Translations under genes and position numbers: made by a program
The notes under the pieces: model-generated
Told to the model about the DNA's origin: nothing
What the model saw: only the letters and a program-made list of their open reading frames with translations
The model's database searches: none
Assembly: GCA_019358855.1 (NCBI GenBank)
Contig: JAHHII010000005.1
Location: 310,001 to 374,000, forward strand
Direction of reading: 5' to 3'
DNA length: 64,000 bases
Source of the DNA: Timaviella obliquedivisa GSE-PSE-MK23-08B
GTDB taxonomy: Bacteria; Cyanobacteriota; Cyanobacteriia; Elainellales; Elainellaceae
In this document: positions 9,655-18,028 of the stretch, piece after piece
Layout: each line of letters begins with the position of its first letter
Numbering within the stretch: the first letter of the stretch is position 1

Positions 9655-10647
9655 ATGTTAAGCCTTTTCCGCTCCAAGTCTCGTTTCATTTGGGAAGTAA
9701 CCGTCTTGGTCTGCACCTTGGGTTTAGCCAGTTGTGGAACGCCTTCAGACACAGCCACCCAATCCGAAGGAAGTAGTGAAACAACGACTGGAGCGGAAAA
9801 TGCTCCTAGTGTTGTGGCATCTTACAGTGTGCTATGCAGCATGGTTGAACAAGTTGCTGCTAATGTTCTAAAACCCACTTGTCTAATTAGTTACGACCAA
9901 GATCCTCATACTTACGAAGCTACCCCATCCGATCGTCAGGCAATTGAGCAGGCTAGTGCTGTATTTTATGCCGGACTCAACTTTGAACCCTCCATTATTC
10001 AAATGGTTGAGGCAACTAATACTGCGGCTCCCAAGATTGCTGTGCATGAGAAAGCGGTTAACAACGTGATCGAAGTTAAGGAGGAAGGCGACGTAGAACC
10101 TGATCCGCACATTTGGCACGATGTAGAAAATGGCACCCGCATGGTGAAATTGATTGAACAAACCTTGTCAGCAAAAGACCCTGCTAATGCTAAAAAATAT
10201 GCCAGCAATGCAGCAACAATGATTCGCGAGTTGGAACAGCTAGATACCTGGATTCCAAAGCAAATTGCCACGATTCCTGTAAATCAGCGGCGGTTAGTCA
10301 CGACCCACGATGCCATGAGTTATTACGCCAGAGCCTATGGCTTGACTGTGGAAGGGACGCTGCTGGGCATTTCAACGGAAGAGGAACCGACAGCGGCTCA
10401 AGTCAAAACATTGTCAACAGGCATCAAGTCAGTGGGTGTGCCGACGGTTTTTGCAGAACTGACATCCAATGACAAGGTGTTGAGAACAGTTGCCAATGAG
10501 TCTGGGGTCAAAATATCAGATGATGTCCTGATTGCGGACGGCATCGGCAAACAGGGAACTCCAGCAGGCAGCTATCAGGGCATGTTGGAATATAACACCT
10601 GCACCATTGTTAAGGGATTAGGCGGTAAATGTACACCTTTTGAGTAG
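9655..10647 (+). CDS. Metal ABC transporter substrate-binding lipoprotein (first cluster, zinc-type ligands)
   Basis: A 330-residue periplasmic binding protein of the cluster A-I (ZnuA/MntC/TroA) family, with a lipoprotein signal ending in LASCG. Likely metal ligands are the histidines in DPHTYE, DPHIWHD and TTHDAM plus the aspartate in IADGIG. Three histidines plus a carboxylate is the zinc pattern; MntC has Glu in place of the third His. Unlike the second binding protein at 14 kb it has no His-rich loop. Cysteine pairs near the N terminus and in the last 30 residues could form disulfides. It is divergent from its ATPase and permease genes. Substrate: zinc is favoured by the ligands, but manganese cannot be excluded. 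Confidence 0.88.
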   Translation: MLSLFRSKSRFIWEVTVLVCTLGLASCGTPSDTATQSEGSSETTTGAENAPSVVASYSVLCSMVEQVAANVLKPTCLISYDQDPHTYEATPSDRQAIEQASAVFYAGLNFEPSIIQMVEATNTAAPKIAVHEKAVNNVIEVKEEGDVEPDPHIWHDVENGTRMVKLIEQTLSAKDPANAKKYASNAATMIRELEQLDTWIPKQIATIPVNQRRLVTTHDAMSYYARAYGLTVEGTLLGISTEEEPTAAQVKTLSTGIKSVGVPTVFAELTSNDKVLRTVANESGVKISDDVLIADGIGKQGTPAGSYQGMLEYNTCTIVKGLGGKCTPFE

Positions 10648-10694
10648 GACTTGCAAACTTTGTGTCTCATATTTGTAATGATTTTGCCCCAGGT

Positions 10695-10931
10695 ATGATG
10701 AGACATCAGCAACAAATGAGAAAACTACACCGTATGATGGCACCAATTGTGATGATTCTGTTATTCATCACGGTAGTCACAGGTGTGATTTATCGCATTT
10801 CCAAAGATTGACTGGGGTTATCTCGTGAGCAAGTTCATGGGTTGATGAGTTTGCAGGAAGGTGAATATTTAGGGCATGTATTCGAGTTAGATGATGTGCT
10901 GCTTCAAGGGTTTGGGTTTGCTAATTTCTGA
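10695..10931 (+). pseudogene. Small PepSY-associated membrane protein gene with in-frame stop
   Basis: From the ATG at 10695 the frame reads a basic helix and one membrane segment (RKLHRMMAPIVMILLFITVVTGVIYR) and hits TGA at 10809-10811. The same frame then continues with recognisable family sequence (LGLSREQVHGLM, EGEYLGHVFE, VLLQGFG) to a second stop at 10929. Cyanobacterial PepSY-associated small membrane proteins have a tryptophan or similar residue at the stop position, so TGG to TGA is the simplest change. The C-terminal membrane helix is also lost, because the frame ends inside the convergent coaT 3' end. This is probably a decaying gene; only a 38-residue peptide would be made without readthrough. 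Confidence 0.7.
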
Positions 10932-12831
10932 GCAATCGCAACCCACTCAAAATGACCAGCACTGTCGATCCTTCATGTCCCACGACACTGACGGGTAACG
11001 TGATATTACCTGCAAAATTAACCCCAATCAGCAACACAATAAAACCGATCGCAAACACGATATTTTGTTTAACCACTCGGTGCGATCGCCGCCCCAACTT
11101 AACGGCTGCCGCAATTTTCTCTAACCGATCTGCCACCAACACAATGTCAGCGGTTTCTAGCGCCACATCGCTTCCAGCAATGCCCATCGCAATCCCAACG
11201 GAGGCTTGAGCTAGGGCAGGAGCGTCGTTAATCCCATCGCCGACCATTGCCACCGTCTTGTATTGTTTTTGGAGTTGACGAATGAGGTGCAACTTGTCTT
11301 CTGGCAACAGTTCGGCATAAACCTGATCGACTCCGATCGCCTGAGCAATGCTTTGAGCGGTACGTGGGTTGTCGCCAGTCAGCATGATGATTTGTTCGAT
11401 GCCTAGCTTTTTGAGTTGCGCGATCGCCCGTGCTGCTTCGGGTCGCACTTGATCGGCGATCGCAATTACCCCGATCGCCTGTTGCGCCTGAGCCACCCAG
11501 ACAACGGTTTTTCCATCTTGCTCTAGCAAATTCGCAAACTGAACCAGTTCAATGGGTAAATGAGTGACGAATTGGTTCACAAAACCAGCCGTGCCCACGA
11601 ACACCGATCGCTGCTGCCAACTCCCTGCAATGCCTCGACCAGGGTATGCTTGTACCTCTGTGGCGCGTGACCAGTCTAATGCTTGCGCCGCTTGAACGAT
11701 CGCCGCCCCAATCGGATGCTCTGAGCTAGATTCTAGGGCAGCGGCGATTTGCAAAACTGCTAATTCGGAAAATTCTGCTGCCGGAATAACTTTACAAACT
11801 TGCAAATGTCCGGTGGTGAGCGTCCCTGTTTTGTCAAAGGCGATCGCCCGTACTTTGCCAATCTGCTCTAGCTGAGCGCCGTTCTTGAACAAAATTCCCT
11901 GTCTCGCGCCATTGGCAATACCCGATAGCAACGTCGGCATGATCGCCGCCATTAACGCACAGGGCGACGCAACGACGAGAAAAATCAATGCCCGATAAAT
12001 TGTTGTTTCCCAACTCCATTGCAGCAAAAAAGGCGGCAGCACTGCCAGCAATATTCCAGCCACGACAATGACGCGAGCATACCCATGTTCAAAGCGTTCA
12101 ATGAATTGCTGCGAGGGTGGTGTCTCTGTTTGTGCCTGCTCCACTAAGCGAATCACGCGCCGCAGCAGGCTACTCTCTGGCAGTTGATGGACTTTGAGTT
12201 TTAGCGCTCCATTCCCATTGAGCGTTCCAGCGAAGACTTCATCCCCGATCGTCTTTTCCACTGGAATCGATTCTCCTGTGATCGCTGCCTGATTCAATGT
12301 ACTAAATCCTTCCAGAATCAATCCATCAGTTGGGATGAGTTCTCCTGGCTTGACCACAATTTGATCACCCAACTCTAATTGGTCAATCGGCACCGATACT
12401 TCTCTGCCCGATCGCAGCACTTGTGCCGTATCAGAGGTCAGACTCATCAAACTGCGAATGCTGCGATCGGTGCGCTGCATCGCGTAATTTTCCAATGCGC
12501 CACTAATTGCAAAGATCAAAATCAACGCGGCTCCATCAATGATCAGGTAGTATTCCTGTCGCCACAAGCCCAGTCCTGCGGCTCCCAAAGCTGCCACAAT
12601 CATCAGCAGATCGACATCCAGTTCTTTTTCTTTGAAGAGCGTGGTTAAACCTTCACGGGCGCTCTCGTACCCTCCAGCCACGTAAGCCGCAGGCAGAATC
12701 AGCAACGCCAGTCCAATCCATCCTAGATGTAGCGCCATCCATCCAAGTAGCAGCAAGCAGCCACAGAGGAGAGCCGCAAAAGCCTCGGAGTGTTTTTTTG
12801 CCAGTTGGGGTAGCCGCGACGGGTAAAGCAT
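10921..12831 (-). CDS. coaT: Cobalt-exporting P1B-4-type ATPase CoaT
   Basis: A heavy-metal P-type ATPase of about 636 residues with no N-terminal HMA domain. The membrane metal motif is SPC (VVASPCALMAAI) rather than CPC. The last helix carries HEGSTVLVILSGLRLL. Together these define the P1B-4 group, which exports cobalt (and in some species zinc or iron). The phosphorylation site DKTGTLTTG, the TGES actuator loop and GDGINDAPAL are intact. Divergence from a MerR-CbiC regulator matches the coaT/coaR pair of Synechocystis. I choose the start at 12831 (MLYPSRLP): starts further upstream (TTG 12888, ATG 12873) would lie inside the operator-promoter. Confidence 0.9.
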   Translation of the reverse strand: MLYPSRLPQLAKKHSEAFAALLCGCLLLLGWMALHLGWIGLALLILPAAYVAGGYESAREGLTTLFKEKELDVDLLMIVAALGAAGLGLWRQEYYLIIDGAALILIFAISGALENYAMQRTDRSIRSLMSLTSDTAQVLRSGREVSVPIDQLELGDQIVVKPGELIPTDGLILEGFSTLNQAAITGESIPVEKTIGDEVFAGTLNGNGALKLKVHQLPESSLLRRVIRLVEQAQTETPPSQQFIERFEHGYARVIVVAGILLAVLPPFLLQWSWETTIYRALIFLVVASPCALMAAIMPTLLSGIANGARQGILFKNGAQLEQIGKVRAIAFDKTGTLTTGHLQVCKVIPAAEFSELAVLQIAAALESSSEHPIGAAIVQAAQALDWSRATEVQAYPGRGIAGSWQQRSVFVGTAGFVNQFVTHLPIELVQFANLLEQDGKTVVWVAQAQQAIGVIAIADQVRPEAARAIAQLKKLGIEQIIMLTGDNPRTAQSIAQAIGVDQVYAELLPEDKLHLIRQLQKQYKTVAMVGDGINDAPALAQASVGIAMGIAGSDVALETADIVLVADRLEKIAAAVKLGRRSHRVVKQNIVFAIGFIVLLIGVNFAGNITLPVSVVGHEGSTVLVILSGLRLLRN

Positions 12832-12864
12832 GAGCCGTGAGTGAGGAGATTTTCTTACCCTAAA

Positions 12865-12890
12865 CCTTGACATTGGTGTTAATGTCAAGG
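12865..12890 (-). promoter_or_regulatory. CoaR operator/promoter of coaT: perfect 10-bp inverted repeat
   Basis: CCTTGACATT and AATGTCAAGG form perfect arms around a 6-bp spacer. Read on the minus strand the left arm contains a consensus -35 (TTGACA). A -10-like TAGGGT follows after a 20-bp spacer, longer than the usual 17 bp. An over-long spacer bridged by a dyad is the hallmark of MerR-family activated promoters and is known for coaT in Synechocystis. Confidence 0.8.
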
Positions 12891-12895
12891 AATCG

Positions 12896-12926
12896 GCTTT
12901 TGGGACTTATCAGCTTTTGGGACTTA
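12896..12926 (+). repeat. Tandem direct repeat (17-bp period) just upstream of coaR
   Basis: The word GCTTTTGGGACTTA occurs at 12896-12909 and again, identical, at 12913-12926, immediately before the coaR start codons. It may be a local duplication or a second regulatory element for coaR. Confidence 0.8.
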
Positions 12927-12928
12927 AG

Positions 12929-14035
12929 ATGATGGGTCAAAGTTTCACCATCAAAGAACTAACGGACTCGGTTGGCAGCGACATCACACCCCGCATGGTG
13001 CGGCACTATCACCAATTGGGATTAATGCCCCAGCCAGAGCGATCGCCCAGTAACTATCGCCTTTATACTGATCAGGATGTGCAGCGACTGCAACGAATTG
13101 TGGCACTCAAACAGCAAGGCTTTCAGCTTTCCCACATTCACAAACTACTGGAAGCGGAGCCGGAAGCGGAACAAGCCACGTTGATGATTCAACTTCAGCA
13201 GCAGTACCGCACCATCATTCAGCAAATGGCGCAACTGCGGCAAACGGCATCGGCACTAGAAGGACTATTGGGGCGCGATCGCCACTGCCAAACCACCCAA
13301 GCCGAAGTTCTGTCTCAACTCAAGCTGCTAGAAGTTGAAACGCAGACAGGATTAGGCGGATTGGAGAAACTTTGGCACGGCTTGGATGCCCAAGTTCATG
13401 CCCATCCAGAAGCCTTTCAGGAATCACTCCAGCGGTTGCTGCCTGATCTGTCCGAGCGATCGGAAATTGAGGTAGATTTGCTCTCCAAGCTGGTGCTGGC
13501 AAGTGGCGATGTTAGCTTAGTCCCATTTGTACGATTGGGAAATCAAGCCATCGCGGCTAGTCGCGCTGCGTTCAGTTCGAGTTGTCATGTGGTGGTGGAT
13601 GTGCCAACGGTGAGTGCGGCGATCGATCGAACCCGACTGGCTCATTTGGGTTGTCTGATGCAAACGCTGATTGATAATCCTCACATCACTAGCGCTGCCG
13701 AAGCAGAACAAGCCTTCTGGCGAAATCATGCTTGGAAAGACCACTTGCAGCAACTGCCAACCGGGTGTGTAATTGCGATCGGCTATGCGCCATCAGTGTT
13801 ACTGGCAGTCTGTGAAGCCATTCACCAGCGCATTATTCAACCTGCCTTAGTGATTGGAATGCCGATCGGTTTCAGCCATGCCCCGGCTGCGAAGCGTCAA
13901 CTGATGCAGTCTGGCATTCCTTTTGTCACGATCGAAGGCACATTAGGGGGCGGGTTACTGGCTGCCACTGCGCTCAATGCGCTAGTAGAATCGCTCATTG
14001 AAAAGCCAGATTGCCACTGTTACTTGAATCAGTGA
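12929..14035 (+). CDS. coaR: Cobalt-responsive MerR-CbiC regulator CoaR
   Basis: A two-part regulator of about 368 residues. Residues 1-75 are a MerR winged helix (FTIKELTDSV, MVRHYHQLGLMPQPERSPSNYRLY) followed by a dimerisation coil. The rest resembles precorrin-8X methylmutase (CobH/CbiC; e.g. VVVDVPTVSAAI, AIGYAPSVLLAV, ALVIGMPIGF). It ends in Cys-His-Cys (DCHCYLNQ), the C-terminal metal motif required for cobalt sensing in Synechocystis CoaR. It is divergent from coaT across a shared dyad operator. ATG codons at 12929 and 12932 are the likely starts; an upstream TTG at 12917 is less likely. It acts on the coaT promoter, presumably activating it when cobalt is in excess. Confidence 0.93.
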   Translation: MMGQSFTIKELTDSVGSDITPRMVRHYHQLGLMPQPERSPSNYRLYTDQDVQRLQRIVALKQQGFQLSHIHKLLEAEPEAEQATLMIQLQQQYRTIIQQMAQLRQTASALEGLLGRDRHCQTTQAEVLSQLKLLEVETQTGLGGLEKLWHGLDAQVHAHPEAFQESLQRLLPDLSERSEIEVDLLSKLVLASGDVSLVPFVRLGNQAIAASRAAFSSSCHVVVDVPTVSAAIDRTRLAHLGCLMQTLIDNPHITSAAEAEQAFWRNHAWKDHLQQLPTGCVIAIGYAPSVLLAVCEAIHQRIIQPALVIGMPIGFSHAPAAKRQLMQSGIPFVTIEGTLGGGLLAATALNALVESLIEKPDCHCYLNQ

Positions 14036-14052
14036 ATCTCTGTCCAAGTGAA

Positions 14053-15099
14053 CTACTTCGGCTGAAAAGCAGTGTATTGACCACCCAACCCTTCGACGAT
14101 CGCCCTGGTATTGGCAACCAGCATTTTAGGGTAGGTATCGCCCTCAGAGCCTGCTTCTCCCAAACCATCCGCAAACAGTTCTTGCTCAGAAATTTCGACG
14201 TTTGCTTCTTTCGCAACCGTTTCTAGTAGCTTCGTGCTTTCAGTGATTTCAGCAAAAACGGTCGGCACCCCATCGGCTTTAATCTCCTCTGTCAATTCTT
14301 TCACTCGTGCGGCGGTAGGCTTTTCTTCGGTACTGATGCCCTGCAATGCCCCCTCAACCGGGATGTCGTAAGCCGCAGAGTAATACCCTAGGGCATCATG
14401 AGTTGTTACCAGTTTGCGTGAGTTTGTTGGAATGGTGGCAATCTGAGATTTAATCCAGCCATCAACCTGAGTCAGTTCTGCGGTCAGAGCTTGAGCATTT
14501 TCGGCATAGAGGTCAGAGTTTGCCGGAGCCGCTTTTGTCAAACTGTCTTGAATCACCTTCACCATCTCAATTCCATTCTGGGCATCGTGCCAAACATGGG
14601 GATCAGGTTCCTCTTCAGCGTGAGCTTCTCCCTCAGCAGATTTCTCTTCCTCGGCATGTTCTTCCTCGTGCCCATGCTCATGTTCACCCATTAGAGGCTT
14701 GGGGACCGCGACTTCACCCACAGCAATTTTAGGGGCAGGACTAGAAGAGGCTGTAATGAGCTTGATCAAACTCGGTTCAAAGTCATAGCCAGAATAAAGC
14801 ACAAGCTGGGCATCTTCGATCGCCTTGCGGTCTTCTGGAGTTGGCTCATAAACATGGGGGTCTGTTCCTGCTTTGACCAGACAAGTCAGATCAATGGTTT
14901 CGGCGGCAACGGTCTTGGTTAGATCACAGAGAACGCTACTGGTGGCAACTACTTTCAAATTTGTACTGGTAGCGGCAGTATCAGTAGAAGTCAGGGGGCT
15001 AGTTTGGCGGGTTGGCGTGGATGAGGCACAGGCGCTGAGGATGCCAAACATTAGAGCGAGGAGGCTGCTTCCCCAGGTTTGATAGCGCTGAATTTGCAT
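14053..15099 (-). CDS. znuA: Zinc ABC transporter substrate-binding lipoprotein ZnuA
   Basis: A 348-residue binding protein with lipoprotein signal (lipobox region SACAS). It carries a His/Glu-rich loop in the middle (EHEHGHEEEHAEE, continuing acidic to about residue 165), which is characteristic of ZnuA. Ligands are visible in DPHVYE, DPHVWHD and TTHDALGYY, with the fourth position near FADGLG. It is divergent from znuC; the 66-bp gap holds a Zur box, so zinc-starvation induction is expected. It is a paralog of the binding protein at 9.7 kb. Its 3' end faces that of coaR, 17 bp away. Confidence 0.93.
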   Translation of the reverse strand: MQIQRYQTWGSSLLALMFGILSACASSTPTRQTSPLTSTDTAATSTNLKVVATSSVLCDLTKTVAAETIDLTCLVKAGTDPHVYEPTPEDRKAIEDAQLVLYSGYDFEPSLIKLITASSSPAPKIAVGEVAVPKPLMGEHEHGHEEEHAEEEKSAEGEAHAEEEPDPHVWHDAQNGIEMVKVIQDSLTKAAPANSDLYAENAQALTAELTQVDGWIKSQIATIPTNSRKLVTTHDALGYYSAAYDIPVEGALQGISTEEKPTAARVKELTEEIKADGVPTVFAEITESTKLLETVAKEANVEISEQELFADGLGEAGSEGDTYPKMLVANTRAIVEGLGGQYTAFQPK

Positions 15100-15138
15100 G
15101 ATGTTCTAAGTTCTGAATTGAGGGAGTTAAGCTTATAA

Positions 15139-15153
15139 TGATAACCGTTCTCA
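15139..15153. promoter_or_regulatory. Zur box between znuA and znuC
   Basis: TGATAACCGTTCTCA is a 7-1-7 dyad with one arm mismatch and fits the cyanobacterial Zur consensus (TGATAATNATTATCA-like). It sits 12 bp before the znuC ATG and 39 bp before znuA, so one site can control both directions. Confidence 0.8.
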
Positions 15154-15165
15154 TCTTAGGGTTTC

Positions 15166-15912
15166 ATGTTAGAGGTTCAGCGGCTTGCTGTCAATTATCG
15201 AGGTGTGCGGGGGCTAGAGCCAGTGAGTTTCCAGGTGAATCCGGGGCAACTGGTGGGCATCATTGGTCCTAACGGGGCAGGCAAAAGTACGTTACTCAAA
15301 GCTCTGCTAGGCTTGGTGCCTAAGTCGGGCGGGGTAGTTCACTATTGCACCTGTCCGCTGCACCAGCAGTTAGAGCGGGTGGCGTATATTCCACAGCGAT
15401 CGCAAATCGACTGGGATTATCCGATCACAGTTTGGAATGTGGTGATGATGGCACGGACTCGTCAGCTTGGATGGTTTCGTAGTCCGGGTCGGGCGGCAAA
15501 AGAAATTGTTAAAGCGGCGCTGGAACGAGTCGAAATGCTCAATCTGCGCGATCGCCGCATTGGGGAGCTTTCAGGCGGACAACAGCAGCGGGTGTTTCTC
15601 GCACGAGCTTTGGCACAACAGGCAGATTTATTCCTGTTTGATGAACCCTTTACAGGTGTGGATAAAAAAACCGAAGCCGTCATGCTAGAAGTGTTTGAGG
15701 AGTTGCGATCGCAGGGCAAAATTTTGCTCCTGAGTACCCATGAATGGGGACAGTCGCTCAATAAACTCGATCGATTACTGTTACTCAATCAATGCCTGAT
15801 TGCCGATGGTTCACCGCAACAAGTGATGACTCCCAAAAATTTGCATCAAGCTTACGGCACCCATTTAGGAAACCCACTCCATCAAGATTTAGAGACATCT
15901 TTTTTCTGCTAA
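15166..15912 (+). CDS. znuC: Zinc ABC transporter ATP-binding protein ZnuC
   Basis: A 248-residue ATPase. Walker A GPNGAGKST, Q-loop PQRSQIDWDYP, signature LSGGQQQR, Walker B LFLFDEP and a His switch (STHEWG) are all present. It is closely similar to the ATPase at 8.7 kb through the core, diverging in the last 60 residues. The start at 15166 follows directly after the Zur box. The permease gene starts 20 bp after its stop, so znuC-znuB form an operon. Confidence 0.93.
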   Translation: MLEVQRLAVNYRGVRGLEPVSFQVNPGQLVGIIGPNGAGKSTLLKALLGLVPKSGGVVHYCTCPLHQQLERVAYIPQRSQIDWDYPITVWNVVMMARTRQLGWFRSPGRAAKEIVKAALERVEMLNLRDRRIGELSGGQQQRVFLARALAQQADLFLFDEPFTGVDKKTEAVMLEVFEELRSQGKILLLSTHEWGQSLNKLDRLLLLNQCLIADGSPQQVMTPKNLHQAYGTHLGNPLHQDLETSFFC

Positions 15913-15932
15913 CTCCCTACTTCCCGGTCCCC

Positions 15933-16820
15933 ATGCTCAACCTCTTGCTAGAACCGCTTGGCTACGAATTCATGCGCAACGCGATCGCCATTGGCGTACT
16001 GGTTGGCATTCTTTGTCCTGTGGTGGGTAGTTATTTAATTGTGCAACGCATGGCGTTACTGGGAGACGTGATCGCCCACTGCGTTTTACCAGGGTTATCA
16101 ATCTCTTTCTTTTTCGGGGTTGATATTCTGATTGGTGCTTTTAGCACTGGCATTTTGGGTTCTTTGTTAATTGCCTGGATTCGTTCTCAAACCCGAGTCA
16201 AAGTTGATGCGGCAATGGCGTTGACTTTTTCGACTTTCTTCGCGCTAGGCGTGACGCTAATTACCGTGCTAAAGAACAAGCTTGACCTGGATAGTTTTCT
16301 GTTTGGCGACATTTTGGGCGTGACACCACACGACATTCAGAGAACCTTTGTAATTGCTGCATTAATTCTGTTCGTAGTCAAACTATTTTACAAGGAATTA
16401 CTGTTCTATACCTTTGACAAAACGGGTGCTCAGGCGATCGGCTTACCGATTAACATGCTTTACTTCGGCTTTATGGCAGCTATTACACTAACTATCATTG
16501 CTAGTATGCAAGCAGTAGGCGTAATTCTGGTAATTTCTCTATTAATTGGACCAGCGTTAACTGCTTATTTGTTGGTCAAAGAATTGCATCAGATGATGAT
16601 TTTGGGCGCAATTCTGGGTGCGATCGCCAGTATCTCTGGGGTTTACCTCAGCTATTATCAAAACTTACCTTCGGGGCCAGCGATCGTGCTGGTGTCGTCT
16701 AGTTTATTTCTGCTGGCATTGCTCCTTAGCCCGTCTCAAGGGATTTTGACTCAACCTAACCCGACTGGAAGTACAGCTAGGGCTATGCGTCGCCTAGGTC
16801 TGTTCAAACGAAGCGAATAG
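15933..16820 (+). CDS. znuB: Zinc ABC transporter permease ZnuB
   Basis: A 295-residue ABC-3 family permease with about eight membrane helices. Family segments are VVGSYLIVQRMALLGDVIAHCVLPGL and LLVKELHQMMILGAILGAIASISGVYLSYY. The start is put at the ATG at 15933 (MLNLLLEPLGYEFMRN), because an earlier in-frame start would lie inside znuC. A 41-bp relic highly similar to part of this gene lies 2.5 kb downstream (19131-19171). Confidence 0.93.
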   Translation: MLNLLLEPLGYEFMRNAIAIGVLVGILCPVVGSYLIVQRMALLGDVIAHCVLPGLSISFFFGVDILIGAFSTGILGSLLIAWIRSQTRVKVDAAMALTFSTFFALGVTLITVLKNKLDLDSFLFGDILGVTPHDIQRTFVIAALILFVVKLFYKELLFYTFDKTGAQAIGLPINMLYFGFMAAITLTIIASMQAVGVILVISLLIGPALTAYLLVKELHQMMILGAILGAIASISGVYLSYYQNLPSGPAIVLVSSSLFLLALLLSPSQGILTQPNPTGSTARAMRRLGLFKRSE

Positions 16821-16888
16821 CTCATTAATTCGACTTTTACCCAGCGATCGTTACACATTTACATGAGACACTTGCGTGATTCCTGATT

Positions 16889-18028
16889 TCAAGTCTTCTC
16901 ACGTTGTCCAAAACCCTTTCCCCGCAACACCTTTGCCCAAATGAGTAGTTCTCCGTTCTGTCCGCCCACTGCAAGTTGATGTCCTTTAGGGTGCCAAGCC
17001 AAGCAAGAAAACCCATTGGGGGCACCGTTCAGCACTTGGGCTAAATGCTGGGCTTTCTGCCACAAACAAACCCGTCCATCTGCTGCTGCCGAGGCAAATA
17101 AAAGAGCATCAGGTTGGAATTGAATCGACTGCACTGTGCCTTCGTGTCCTGCTAAAACGCGACCTTCCCAACCCAATGACAGATCCTCCTGCTTTTCCCA
17201 AACTACAATGCCCTCAGCACTGGCAGAAGCAAGCAACGATGCACCCGCTTTTGTCATCACATTTGACCAGGCGAGTTGACGAATTTTACCGGGGAAGCCG
17301 CGCATCACCCAAGGATGAGGATTCTCCCACTCCAGTACCGTCATAGTTCGATCGAGATTGCCGGATGCAATATATTTTCCATCGGGCGACCAAGCGATCG
17401 CCACACTTGCTGAAGGAATAGTCAGGAAATACGGATCATCATCCCAATCTTCTGCTGTCCAGATTTTTACACCTTGATAACCACTAACGCTCAACCGCTG
17501 TCCATCTGGATGCCAAGCAAGATCCAAAGCGGAGGAGGTGTCAAAGTTTAGGGTGGTGGCAACGTCTCCTAACTTAGCATCCCAAACCTGCACATATTTT
17601 CCTAGGCTAAATGCCAGTAGATTTTGAGTGGGACTCCATGCCATGCGATCGACCCAAGCTGCTGTTTTTCCGACTGTAGCGACCAATTTAGGCGCGATCA
17701 ATTCTGGCAAGTTTGACTGCACCTGCCAAATATGAACCTGTCCGTTTTGTCCGCCAGCCGCCAAGAATTGCCCATCATGAGAGAAGGCAAGGCAATCTAC
17801 CGAGTCCCCATTCATCACTTGTAAAGGCACTCCTTGAAAAGGCATTGCCTGGAATGTTTTAGTCTCTTGATATAGAACCACTTCACCCGCAGCAGAACTC
17901 GTTGCCAGAGTCTTGCCATCGGGCGACCAAGCGATCGCCATCACATAATCCGACAGCGTCCCTTGCCAATGAAGATCGAATTCACCTTGTTTCTTTGTCT
18001 TTAAACCCTTTGTTTTTAAACTAGACAT
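16889..18028 (-). CDS. WD40 repeat protein co-transcribed with cobW
   Basis: A 379-residue protein made almost wholly of WD40-type repeats (AIAWSPDGKTLATSSAAGEV, LAFSHDGQFLAAGGQNGQVHIW, LAWHPDGQRLSVSG, and so on), enough for one seven-bladed propeller. No enzyme domain or signal peptide is seen. Its ATG lies 13 bp inside the 3' end of cobW, so the two are translationally coupled and share the Zur-box promoter upstream. A scaffold role in zinc metallation is inference; no function is known to me. Confidence 0.88.
   Translation of the reverse strand: MSSLKTKGLKTKKQGEFDLHWQGTLSDYVMAIAWSPDGKTLATSSAAGEVVLYQETKTFQAMPFQGVPLQVMNGDSVDCLAFSHDGQFLAAGGQNGQVHIWQVQSNLPELIAPKLVATVGKTAAWVDRMAWSPTQNLLAFSLGKYVQVWDAKLGDVATTLNFDTSSALDLAWHPDGQRLSVSGYQGVKIWTAEDWDDDPYFLTIPSASVAIAWSPDGKYIASGNLDRTMTVLEWENPHPWVMRGFPGKIRQLAWSNVMTKAGASLLASASAEGIVVWEKQEDLSLGWEGRVLAGHEGTVQSIQFQPDALLFASAAADGRVCLWQKAQHLAQVLNGAPNGFSCLAWHPKGHQLAVGGQNGELLIWAKVLRGKGFGQREKT

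Noticed and set aside
9655-10647. Calling the first metal-binding protein MntC (manganese)
   Set aside because: The third ligand position is His (TTHDAM) as in zinc proteins, whereas MntC has Glu there; the metal is left open.
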